Positions 26,878 through 34,038 of a stretch of 64,000 bases of DNA are shown here, piece after piece. The translations under genes were made by a program, and so were the position numbers. The DNA is from a virus. The stretch spans positions 90,020 through 154,019 of IMG/VR virus record IMGVR_UViG_3300023210_003077; one strand, given 5' to 3'. Each line of letters opens with the position of its first letter. Positions within the stretch are counted from its first letter, which is position 1. The notes beneath the pieces are model-generated. The model was not told the origin of the DNA. It searched no databases and saw only the letters and a list, made by a program, of their open reading frames with translations.

Positions 26878-27425
26878 TGGATATTATTGAGGCAGTAGCT
26901 GTTTTATTCACGTTACTAGCTGTTATTCTAACAGTAAAAGATAACATATTATGTTGGCCATTTGGTATCGTAGGAGTTATCTTTTACTCTGTTATCTTTT
27001 ACAACCATAACTTACTTGGTGATTTAGTTTTACAAGGTGTATTTCTAGTCCAATCTATACTAGGTTGGATAAACTGGAGCAAACCAAAAGAAGAATTGGC
27101 TATTAGTTGGTTAAATAAAAAGCAATTAGGATATCTAACAACCAGCACCATTATTCTATACATGACCACGTTTTGTATAACAAGTGAATATGGTGGTAAT
27201 ATGCCATTTCTAGACTCTGCTGTAATGACATTGGGTGTTATGGCTACATTCCTATTAGTGAAGAAGAAAATAGAAGCTTGGATTCTTTGGATTATAAATG
27301 ACATTCTATTAATAGTATTATTCTCATCAAATGGCTTAGACGTATCATCATATGTATATGGTTTATTCTTAATATTAGCATCAATTGGATTATGGAAATG
27401 GATAAAAAGTACAAAAGTAGTTTAG
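26877..27425 (+). CDS. pnuC: PnuC-family nicotinamide riboside transporter
   Basis: A 182-residue integral membrane protein of ~7 predicted segments. PnuC-type landmarks are NILCWPFGIVGVIFY (23-37), GWINW (63-67) and EAWILWIINDILLIVLF in the last third. PnuC carries nicotinamide riboside across the inner membrane by facilitated diffusion, driven by its phosphorylation inside. The next gene, NadR, would supply that kinase. It overlaps the receptor stop by 1 nt and the nadR start by 34 nt, so all three are translationally coupled. The close relative PnuT (thiamine) cannot be excluded from sequence alone. Confidence 0.85.
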   Translation: MDIIEAVAVLFTLLAVILTVKDNILCWPFGIVGVIFYSVIFYNHNLLGDLVLQGVFLVQSILGWINWSKPKEELAISWLNKKQLGYLTTSTIILYMTTFCITSEYGGNMPFLDSAVMTLGVMATFLLVKKKIEAWILWIINDILLIVLFSSNGLDVSSYVYGLFLILASIGLWKWIKSTKVV

Positions 27426-28411
27426 TATTGGGTAAATTCTACGGATTACACACCGGGCACCTTTATTTAATAGACACCGCTTTGGAAAATTCGGAAGTTG
27501 TTCATGTTTTAGCTTGTCATAATCCTACACAAACAATCCCTGGTAAATTAAGAGTAAAATCTTTACGAGAAATATATGAAAGTAACCCAAATGTCATAAT
27601 ACACTCTGTTGATGATAGTGAGATGCCACAATATGAACACGAATGTAAATCACTTGATGAATTTTATTCTTATTGGGTTCCATTTGTTTATAAATTTGTT
27701 GGTAAATTAGATTGTGTATTCACTTCTGAGAATTACGGTGATGATTTTGCTAAATATTTGGGTATAAAACACTATCTAGTTGATAAAGAAAGAAAGAAAT
27801 TTCCTATATCAGGAACTAAAGTAAGAACTAACCCCTTTGATAGTTGGGAATTTATACCGGATGAAATAAAACCCTACTTCGTTAAGAGAATTGTTATTAT
27901 GGGGCCGGAATCTGTTGGGAAATCAACAATGAGTGAAAATTTAGCTAAATACTATAACACAAATTTTGTTGAGGAATATGGCAGAACTGTATTTGAAAGA
28001 AATGGTAATAAAATAGGAATAGAAGACTTTATCCCAATATCTGTTGGTCGACAAGAATTGGAAAATCAAAAAATAAAGACATCCAATAAATTATTATTCT
28101 GTGATACAGAGGATATAACAACATACCTCTTCTCAAAAATGTATTTTCCAAATGGTTATAAAAGTATTGAAAACATATTACTAGATAAAGTATATAAAAA
28201 TAGTAATTATGATTTATACTTACTATTGAAACCTGATTGTGATGGTGTTCAAGACGGAACACGACAGTTTTTAGAAGAAAGGATGGAACATTATAATGTT
28301 ATTAAATCAGAATTGGAAAAGTACAATTGTAATTATATAGAAGTGGGTGGTAATTGGAGAGATAGATTAAGCAAATCTATTGAAATTGTAAATTCACAAT
28401 TTAATATATAA
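27392..28411 (+). CDS. nadR: NadR: NMN adenylyltransferase and nicotinamide riboside kinase
   Basis: A 339-residue bifunctional enzyme. The N-terminal domain has GKFYGLHTGH (14-23, the nucleotidyltransferase H-x-G-H) and ISGTKVR (139-145, the ISxTxxR motif), forming NAD+ from NMN and ATP. The C-terminal domain has a P-loop GPESVGKST (171-179) and a kinase-like core that phosphorylates nicotinamide riboside. No N-terminal helix-turn-helix regulator domain is present, unlike enteric NadR. Two Met codons (27392, 27398) could start it. With PnuC and the receptor it forms a complete uptake-to-NAD route. Confidence 0.88.
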   Translation: MEMDKKYKSSLVLGKFYGLHTGHLYLIDTALENSEVVHVLACHNPTQTIPGKLRVKSLREIYESNPNVIIHSVDDSEMPQYEHECKSLDEFYSYWVPFVYKFVGKLDCVFTSENYGDDFAKYLGIKHYLVDKERKKFPISGTKVRTNPFDSWEFIPDEIKPYFVKRIVIMGPESVGKSTMSENLAKYYNTNFVEEYGRTVFERNGNKIGIEDFIPISVGRQELENQKIKTSNKLLFCDTEDITTYLFSKMYFPNGYKSIENILLDKVYKNSNYDLYLLLKPDCDGVQDGTRQFLEERMEHYNVIKSELEKYNCNYIEVGGNWRDRLSKSIEIVNSQFNI

Positions 28412-28429
28412 CTAAAATAAGAATTCACA

Positions 28430-28690
28430 ATGGACCAACAATTAGAACTTTTAGCAAAACTTTTACAATTCTACAAAGGTAGATATGAAGGTACTAACCT
28501 TGAATCAAAATTTAATGATGCTTGTGAAGATTTAATAAACACAGGCGATTTGAAAAGATCTGTTTATATAAAGTTTTGTATCGAAAATGATATCGAGCCA
28601 CGAATTAATAAAAAAGTAACACCAACACCAAAATCATCAATTTCGAGATTTCGAAACGATGATTCATCATATTCAAGATCATCTTGTTAA
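28430..28690 (+). CDS. Hypothetical small protein after nadR
   Basis: An 86-residue protein. The first ~60 residues are helical (MDQQLELLAKLLQFYKGRYEG) and the last ~25 are a Ser/Arg-rich disordered tail ending SSYSRSSC. No domain is recognised. It follows nadR by 18 nt and precedes the radical SAM gene by 10 nt, so it lies in the same transcription unit. Confidence 0.5.
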   Translation: MDQQLELLAKLLQFYKGRYEGTNLESKFNDACEDLINTGDLKRSVYIKFCIENDIEPRINKKVTPTPKSSISRFRNDDSSYSRSSC

Positions 28691-28700
28691 TAAATAAATA

Positions 28701-29603
28701 ATGTTAGAATCAATCGAATTATTCGGGAAAGAAATTAAGCTAATAACTCATAATTGTGCCTTATTTGGAGAGGAGGAGGGAAACGCCATTGAAGAACCTT
28801 ATATAAATCTTTATGTTAGAACTAAATTCTGTAACGCTAAGTGCTCATTCTGTACATATCACTCAGACGCATCCAAATGGAACGGTAAAAAATATAAAGA
28901 AGTCTTACAACATATATCAGATAGAATTAAGATTAGAAAAATAGCCATTTCTGGTGGAGAACCAACTTTATATTGGGATAATTTTCTGGAAATGTCCAAT
29001 GTTGGTGTGGAATATGCACCTGATTGTGAATTATCACTGAATACAGACGGATTTAGATGGGAGAAGTTATTTAACGACCCTATTGCTAAAAGATATGATT
29101 ATATACAACTTAGTCGTCACCACTATGATGATAAGATTAATGATGAGATATTCAAATGCAAAACTCCTACATCAGAAGAGATAAAGGCTATAAGCCATTT
29201 ACAAACACATCCACACCAAGTACAATTCAGATGTAACTTAATAAAGAATTATATAGATACACCAGAAGAAGTATTTAAATATTTAGAATGGGCAAACTCT
29301 GTTGAGATAAATGATATTGGTTTAGTATCTTTAATGCCTATCAATGAATACTCAAAAGAGAATTATATTTATTTTCACATAAAGGAATTAATAGGTGATA
29401 ACTTTTTTTTAACCAAGTCTTGGAAAAGAACGGGTGGTGGATGTGAGTGTTTTAATTATGTCTATACTCCACCAGAAGAAGACTTTAGAAGACCAATGAA
29501 AGTTTATCACAAAAATACATTTAAGCCTTCTGAGATAACGGAAACAATTGTGTTTGATGGTCAAAATGTTCGTTTGGGGTTTGATGGACCAATTATCTAT
29601 TAA
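28701..29603 (+). CDS. Radical SAM enzyme
   Basis: A 300-residue protein with the radical SAM cluster CNAKCSFC (cysteines 44, 48, 51) following YINLYVRTKF, and the SAM-binding SGGEPTLYW (84-92). It resembles small enzymes of the QueE/MoaA type, but lacks the EIFxSxQGEG lead of QueE. Another Cys pair in GGGCEC (~248-253) may hold a second cluster. The substrate cannot be read. It lies downstream of the NAD operon; a possible link is nucleotide or cofactor modification, or a viperin/QueE-type base-modification role. Complete and in frame. Confidence 0.7.
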   Translation: MLESIELFGKEIKLITHNCALFGEEEGNAIEEPYINLYVRTKFCNAKCSFCTYHSDASKWNGKKYKEVLQHISDRIKIRKIAISGGEPTLYWDNFLEMSNVGVEYAPDCELSLNTDGFRWEKLFNDPIAKRYDYIQLSRHHYDDKINDEIFKCKTPTSEEIKAISHLQTHPHQVQFRCNLIKNYIDTPEEVFKYLEWANSVEINDIGLVSLMPINEYSKENYIYFHIKELIGDNFFLTKSWKRTGGGCECFNYVYTPPEEDFRRPMKVYHKNTFKPSEITETIVFDGQNVRLGFDGPIIY

Positions 29604-29628
29604 TGAATCCAACTAAATTCGATTCATA

Positions 29629-30012
29629 TTAATCTACTGGATTGTTTCCATAAGGAGTAACACTAATAACCTTACAAACATTATCATCTTTAACTGCTAC
29701 GATAGAATCGTTTCCTAAGTTAGCAATCTCCATTTCAGATTTATCTAAGTCAATATTAGAAGAATCACAAGTAACCGTAATTAAATATAACTCAGAACTT
29801 TCTTTCTTATCTAATATAGAAGGGTCGATATCACCTTTATCACATACATAATACTCACCAGGTGAAGAAAGATCAACAACCGGATGAGAAGTGAGTCTAT
29901 AAAGAGTAACCTCACCAGTTAATGTAGATGCTTTGCTACCAGTCTCAACAGGAGTTTCCATCAACTCTTCTGATTCATTAATTTTGAAACTATTAAACTT
30001 CTTTAACCTCAT
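29629..30012 (-). CDS. Hypothetical protein with MRLKKFNSFKINESEE start motif
   Basis: A 127-residue protein starting MRLKKFNSFKINESEE, a strong version of the shared motif including an INE cleavage-like site. The remainder (EVTLYRLTSHPVVDL, then GEYYVCDKGDIDPSIL) vaguely recalls small ADP-ribosyltransferase folds, but no R-S-E triad can be placed, so no function is assigned. Its promoter element is at 30032. A likely packaged internal protein by N-terminus. Confidence 0.6.
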   Translation of the reverse strand: MRLKKFNSFKINESEELMETPVETGSKASTLTGEVTLYRLTSHPVVDLSSPGEYYVCDKGDIDPSILDKKESSELYLITVTCDSSNIDLDKSEMEIANLGNDSIVAVKDDNVCKVISVTPYGNNPVD

Positions 30013-30031
30013 TTGATACTGTTATTTTTAT

Positions 30032-30042
30032 TATATATTAAA
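30032..30042 (-). promoter_or_regulatory. TTTAATATATA promoter-type element
   Basis: Exact 11-mer 19 nt upstream of the 30012 start, in its orientation. Confidence 0.5.
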
Positions 30043-30074
30043 TTTAAAATATAATATATCTGATTAATCAAATA

Positions 30075-30335
30075 GTGATAGGTTACTACTATTTCCATTA
30101 CTATAATCAATATAAGATAAATAAAAAATCAATCATATCTAAAATAAAAGAAACCTGTTTAGAGAGATATGGAGTTGATAATGTATCAAAGGTTGATATT
30201 GTAAAATTAAAATCAAAACAAACAAAGGTTAAAAGAGGTACAGAGCTAATGGCAGATCCTATATTGTTTATTATTATACCTGGTGAATTATTACCACAAT
30301 GGGAATTATATAAACGTGAATGTAGAAGATTATGA
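30075..30335 (+). pseudogene. Homing-endonuclease relic (NUMOD-like segment)
   Basis: A short ORF contains KETCLERYGVDNVSKVDI, a segment characteristic of modular DNA-binding regions in GIY-YIG/HNH homing endonucleases ('KxTxLERYGVDNxSK'). No catalytic motif, good start or full domain remains, and the reading frame ends at 30335 and then continues in another frame (IGIDYYDGEN) for ~30 codons. It is therefore a decayed mobile endonuclease gene. It sits just upstream of the split DNA polymerase, a classic insertion site for such genes in T4-like phages. Confidence 0.5.
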
Positions 30336-30598
30336 AAATTGGATAGGTATCGACTATTATGATGGTGAGAATATAAGTGGTTATCAATCAGCATAACAAA
30401 TACCATATAGGCGTATAGTTCTGTTATCTGACCAAATTGCGCCTGACTAAAGTGTAACATCATATCCACACATATTAAAATATTTTATGTTACGTGGTCC
30501 GATTTTTACTGAAACTTTTTCTTCCTTTATCATATACTTTAAGAGGTTTATTTATATATCAAAATGTATAAGTACCCTTTATAACAAATTTATTAAAT
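30336..30598 (+). other. Non-coding remnant between endonuclease relic and polymerase fragment
   Basis: No ORF of convincing length or composition is found. Short open pieces on both strands change frame repeatedly, as in decayed coding DNA. The last ~50 nt contain TATATATCAAAATGTATAAG, which could hold a degenerate promoter for the following fragment. Confidence 0.4.
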
Positions 30599-30703
30599 AT
30601 GACAAAAACCGAAAAAATAAAAAAAATCGAGTCATTAAAAATTAAAGCGAGCGAGTTGAAAAAGGAAGTAGATTACTACAATGCCCTTCAACTCGCTCTT
30701 TAA
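30599..30703 (+). CDS. Short ORF encoding the DNA polymerase segment just before motif B
   Basis: A 34-codon ORF whose end, DYYNALQLAL, is the kind of helix that directly precedes polymerase motif B. Joined to the sequence resuming at 30741 it reads ALQLAL-KLVLNGSYGAFA, restoring the K-x3-N-x2-YG motif. The stop TAA (30701) follows the CTT codon at once, and the joined part lies 40 nt downstream in another frame. Its ATG may be an accidental start or the start of a split C-terminal polymerase (43B-like). Alternatively it is a broken fragment. It is reported because the junction is so exact. Confidence 0.5.
   Translation: MTKTEKIKKIESLKIKASELKKEVDYYNALQLAL
30649..30698 (+). repeat. 12-bp perfect inverted repeat in polymerase fragment
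   Basis: GAGCGAGTTGAA (30649-30660) pairs perfectly with TTCAACTCGCTC (30687-30698) around a 26-nt loop, ending 2 nt before the stop codon. As RNA it would form a stable stem just 5' of the interruption. Confidence 0.8.
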
Positions 30704-30740
30704 TCACCCCCGCTTTATTTTAAGTGGGGGTAAATGACTA
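30701..30740 (+). other. 40-nt interruption in gene 43 with stop codon and hairpin
   Basis: This segment separates the polymerase coding halves. It starts with TAA and contains a 10-bp hairpin (ACCCCCGCTT/AAGTGGGGGT with one G-T pair, 30706-30731, loop TATTTT). It ends with TGA CTA directly before AAA CTT GTA TTG (the K-L-V-L of motif B). Its length is not a multiple of three and is too short for a self-splicing intron. The arrangement (codon, stop, hairpin, resume) recalls the T4 gene 60 translational bypass. There is no T run, so it is not a simple terminator. Confidence 0.5.
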
Positions 30741-30749
30741 AAACTTGTA

Positions 30750-32060
30750 TTGAATGGTTCTTATGGAGCCTTCGCAACACCATACTTCATACTTTATAAC
30801 AACCACGTTGCAGGTACTATAACAGCAGAGGGTAGAGAATTGACTAGAAAGATGGATGATGATAACCAAGATTATTGGTATAATCAATGGCATCTTGATA
30901 CTGAGCTACACAAACAATTAAATATAAAAGATATCACACCAATTGATACGAAAGAGGATGTTAGTATCTATGGTGATACCGATTCAATTTTTGTTTCATT
31001 CAAACCTTGTATGGACCATTGTACTTGGAGAGATCAAGTATTTAACGATGAATATCTATCTTCAATTGATAAGAAATTTATTATACTATCAAGAGATTTG
31101 ATAGAAACAGATAATCCAAATTATTTGGGTATGTCAAAAGATATCACGGAATTTACAGAACTTCTGAAAGAAGATTATGGGTTAGTTTTAATAGATGGTA
31201 ACTTCGTGAAAGATAGGAAGTTAAATAAGATGATAGATGATGGAGTTTTAACAAATGATATTATCTGGAACTGGTCTACTGAGGTTGATTTTATATTAGG
31301 AGTTGACCAAATAAAATATGAGGGTTACTTCAAAGATTGTTTAGATAAACACGCAGAATCATATGGTGTTGAAAACAAAGAAGATTTTGAACTTGAAAGA
31401 ATATCAGAATCAATTATAAATATTGCTAAGAAAAAATACATACAACATATTTTATATGAGGATGGTATTCCATATGATAGATTGAAATATATTTATCCTA
31501 AAGGAGTTGAACTTGTTAGGTCATCCACACCAGCCTTTGCTCGTGATAAGATTGTTGGGATAGTAGAGTATTTATTTGAGAATCCCGATACATTCAATAT
31601 AAAGGATTTACTTAAATTGGTAAAAGGTCTTAGAAAGGAATTTGAATTGGCTGATGTTGATGATATCGCAATGCAATCATCTTGTAATAAATATGATGAG
31701 AAAGTTTTAAATGATAAAACATTACCATTACAATTTATAAGTGGAGCTCACTTTGCTGTTAAAGCGGCCGCTTATCATAATTACTTATTGAACAATGATA
31801 AGAAATTACAAGATAAGTATGAATTTATGAAATCTGGTACAAAGATTAAATATTATATCTGTAAAGATAAATCAGTTAATTCCACATTTGCTTATGCTAG
31901 AGGGTCTTACCCGATTGAATTTGCTCCTGAGATAGATTATGATATACAATTTGAGAAATCAATACTATCACCAATTAATTCTATTATTGAACCATTAGGT
32001 ATGCCAGAAATAACAAGAAGATTGAGTGTGGTAATGGATATATTCGGTGGATTTAAATAA
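30750..32060 (+). CDS. 43: Family B DNA polymerase, C-terminal part (gp43-like; N-terminal part missing)
   Basis: This fragment of 436 residues is open from 30738, and the first possible start is a TTG at 30750 inside motif B. It contains NGSYGAFATPYF (motif B), AGTITAEGRELTRKMD, and VSIYGDTDSIFVSF (71-84, motif C with the catalytic Asp pair region YGDTDS), then the thumb domain to the C-terminus (VMDIFGGFK). The exonuclease domain and motif A are not present anywhere in this window. Split gene 43 (43A/43B) is known from some T4-like phages. Here the split lies right at motif B. It probably depends on a separate N-terminal half for activity. Confidence 0.75.
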   Translation: MNGSYGAFATPYFILYNNHVAGTITAEGRELTRKMDDDNQDYWYNQWHLDTELHKQLNIKDITPIDTKEDVSIYGDTDSIFVSFKPCMDHCTWRDQVFNDEYLSSIDKKFIILSRDLIETDNPNYLGMSKDITEFTELLKEDYGLVLIDGNFVKDRKLNKMIDDGVLTNDIIWNWSTEVDFILGVDQIKYEGYFKDCLDKHAESYGVENKEDFELERISESIINIAKKKYIQHILYEDGIPYDRLKYIYPKGVELVRSSTPAFARDKIVGIVEYLFENPDTFNIKDLLKLVKGLRKEFELADVDDIAMQSSCNKYDEKVLNDKTLPLQFISGAHFAVKAAAYHNYLLNNDKKLQDKYEFMKSGTKIKYYICKDKSVNSTFAYARGSYPIEFAPEIDYDIQFEKSILSPINSIIEPLGMPEITRRLSVVMDIFGGFK

Positions 32061-32811
32061 GTAGATTAGATTTACTTGAAATAAAAGTATTACCTTTTAT
32101 TTTAACTGGATTAGAGGGTGTATTTCTTAATTTAATACAATTCTTACCATCACATAGTATCAAGTAGTTTGTATTCAATGATAAAGATCCTTCTGTCTTT
32201 ATGAAAATTTTATCACCAATATACTTATAATCAGTAAATGGCTTTACTTGAACAGTAAAACTTCTACCATTGGATAAGAATTTGAAATCAACACCGTTTA
32301 TATCTTCATCAACAGAAGGGTTTTGTATAGTAATCTCGATATCTTTTTCTTTAGAATACTTTAAAAAGGATTCCTTAGCCATTTTTTCAAGTACATTTCC
32401 CCTTCTAGTTGTGTTTATTAAAATAGGTAATGATTGTTCTAAAAAGAATTTACCATTTGGTGAATAAATATTATTCAGATTAGATAACATAAAATTATAA
32501 AAAGATTCTTCCTCTTTAATATTATTAATTCTTATCACATTTTTAAAAATGGTGTAATTATTAACCATCTTTGATATATACTCACCATTAATTATCTTAT
32601 TATCGATAAATATATCAGTATGTTTACCATAAACAAACCCAGATGATCCATAAACACTTTCGATAAACCTTTTTATAACAGCATTAAGATAAGTAATTGA
32701 GTTCTTACTACCATTTTTAACAGTCTTAAACATATTACCACCTTGTCCATCATCCAACACAACGACTTGATTATCTTGGGCCTCCTTTAAATACTCTTTA
32801 TAATTTAGCAT
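32053..32811 (-). CDS. PD-(D/E)xK-like nuclease with MLNYKEYLKEA start motif
   Basis: A 252-residue protein. The start MLNYKEYLKEAQD is a clear match to the shared motif (LKE at the cleavage-like place). The C-terminal half has the layout of a PD-(D/E)xK nuclease core: GNVLEKMAKESF (138-149) with E142/E147, DINGVDFKF (170-178) with D175, then FTVQVKPF (185-192) giving the Q/E-x-K catalytic strand. Restriction, repair and phage nucleases share this core. A packaged nuclease could attack host DNA on entry. Its 3' end overlaps the polymerase's 3' end by 8 nt (convergent). The nuclease call is a pattern match. Confidence 0.55.
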   Translation of the reverse strand: MLNYKEYLKEAQDNQVVVLDDGQGGNMFKTVKNGSKNSITYLNAVIKRFIESVYGSSGFVYGKHTDIFIDNKIINGEYISKMVNNYTIFKNVIRINNIKEEESFYNFMLSNLNNIYSPNGKFFLEQSLPILINTTRRGNVLEKMAKESFLKYSKEKDIEITIQNPSVDEDINGVDFKFLSNGRSFTVQVKPFTDYKYIGDKIFIKTEGSLSLNTNYLILCDGKNCIKLRNTPSNPVKIKGNTFISSKSNLLI

Positions 32812-32816
32812 ATGGG

Positions 32817-32827
32817 TATATATTAAA
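32817..32827 (-). promoter_or_regulatory. TTTAATATATA promoter-type element
   Basis: Exact 11-mer 6 nt upstream of the nuclease-like start at 32811, in its orientation. Confidence 0.5.
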
Positions 32828-32843
32828 TATAGATATATAATTT

Positions 32844-33077
32844 ATGAAAAACGAGGAATTATACCTAGAATATATAACTTACTTGGATACCAGGATTTTA
32901 GAGTCTAAAATATCAAGAGGTGAGTATTCTTTATTGAGAATGTCACGATCATCATTTGATAGTTTCAAACTAAAATTTGAAACCGATGAACTTTTCCATA
33001 AAAATATAATAGGATTACATAAATCCGAAACAAGGGATAAAAAAATAGACGATATATTCGATGATATTAATTTCTGA
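32844..33077 (+). CDS. Hypothetical small protein
   Basis: A 77-residue charged helical protein, MKNEELYLEYITYLDTR... It has no known domain. Its 3' end overlaps the start of the next gene by 17 nt. In size and style it resembles the gene after gp47 (5960-6160). Confidence 0.5.
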   Translation: MKNEELYLEYITYLDTRILESKISRGEYSLLRMSRSSFDSFKLKFETDELFHKNIIGLHKSETRDKKIDDIFDDINF

Positions 33078-33453
33078 GGAAAAAATAGACGATATTAATG
33101 TTAAATACTATGATGGTATAGACCTAAAAATGGCTCAAGAGCATCCTAAGGACGGATCTGGTGGATTTATATTCTACTTCGTTGAGAATTGGGTAAGTGA
33201 GGTTAAAAAGTACGATAGAGGGTCTAAGATAGATAATATACTATCAGATGAAGAAGTTATTGATTTTGATATCGATATTGTAAACAACAATTATATTTGT
33301 ATATATCAGACAGACGGGGATTTAGAAATAGTATATAAAGCAATAAAGGAAAATATACATAAAAAGATAGGAAAACCTTGGTTAGTTGGTAACCACAACA
33401 GAAACCTTGTTGATAGTGGGTTAGGTAAAACACCAACACATAAGTTTTACTGA
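33061..33453 (+). CDS. Hypothetical protein
   Basis: A 130-residue soluble protein. It has a glycine-containing stretch (KDGSGGFIFYFVENW) and a C-terminal basic region with LVGNHNRNLVDSGLGKTP. No family is recognised. It overlaps the gene before it by 17 nt, so the two form a coupled pair. Confidence 0.5.
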   Translation: MILISEEKIDDINVKYYDGIDLKMAQEHPKDGSGGFIFYFVENWVSEVKKYDRGSKIDNILSDEEVIDFDIDIVNNNYICIYQTDGDLEIVYKAIKENIHKKIGKPWLVGNHNRNLVDSGLGKTPTHKFY

Positions 33454-33503
33454 TAAAAAAGGGAATTCAATATGAAATATATACCTTAATGTTTAATAAC
33501 AAT

Positions 33504-33998
33504 ATGAAACACTTAATGAGATATGAAGGTTATACTACCAAAGAAAGGGTAGATGATATTTTAGATAAAATATCTAAATATGGTATGCCTTCTATAACCA
33601 AGCTGGAGAAAGATTTTTTGGACGCTCACGCTTCTGGTGGTGAAGAAGAAGTTCATAAGGAGATAGTGAAAGAAGAAAGTGAAAGAGTTTTCGAAGATGA
33701 TTATGGATATTTCAAATTTGAATTAGAAGAAATAGAAGATTATGGTGATGAAATACACTATATTGGGACAATGTATGTTCCTGATTTAGAATTTCCTAGT
33801 AAGAAGAAAATAGAAGGTAGGTTAGAGGGAAAAATAGTTTTATTTAGTAATGGAACAACATCACCTGATTTTTTCTCAATAAAAAAGAGAAAGAATCAAG
33901 ATAATTATGACATATTCGAATTTTGTAATGGATTAGAATATGAGTTAGATAGTTTTGTTGATTATGTTATAAGTGAATTGAAAAATTCTGATAATTAA
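33504..33998 (+). CDS. Internal-protein-type gene with MKHLMRYEGY start motif
   Basis: Start 33504 gives MKHLMRYEGYTTKE; an in-frame ATG 5 codons upstream (33489) is less like the motif. The 164-residue protein contains DDILDKISKYGMPSITKLEK (~18-37), a segment much like the short C-terminal element of many Bacteroidota rhomboid-family proteins ('LDKISxxGxxSLTxxEKxFL'). The rest is acidic and beta-rich. That host-like segment may have been acquired from a Bacteroidota cell, or it may be a generic adaptor. Function unknown. Confidence 0.55.
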   Translation: MKHLMRYEGYTTKERVDDILDKISKYGMPSITKLEKDFLDAHASGGEEEVHKEIVKEESERVFEDDYGYFKFELEEIEDYGDEIHYIGTMYVPDLEFPSKKKIEGRLEGKIVLFSNGTTSPDFFSIKKRKNQDNYDIFEFCNGLEYELDSFVDYVISELKNSDN

Positions 33999-34000
33999 TT

Positions 34001-34011
34001 TTAATATATAT
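34001..34011 (+). promoter_or_regulatory. TTTAATATATA promoter-type element
   Basis: Exact 11-mer 27 nt upstream of the 34039 start, in its orientation. Confidence 0.5.
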
Positions 34012-34038
34012 AAACACAACAAAAAATAAGTAATAGTG

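Noticed and set aside
29603-29629. ATGAATC/GATTCAT hairpin between convergent genes as a terminator
   Set aside because: Only 7 AT-rich pairs with no T run; weak compared with the clear terminators elsewhere in the window.
29629-30012. ADP-ribosyltransferase (T4 Alt-like) reading of this small protein
   Set aside because: LYR...GEYY is suggestive and Alt is also an internal protein, but no R-S-E triad can be placed and the protein is too short.
30107-30469. Minus-strand 120-codon ORF opposite the endonuclease relic
   Set aside because: His/Asn/Tyr-rich composition, no domain and no promoter element; a shadow of decayed coding DNA.
30706-30731. Hairpin at 30706-30731 as a transcription terminator
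   Set aside because: The stem is GC-rich, but it is followed by TAAATGAC and not by a T run, and it lies within the polymerase junction.
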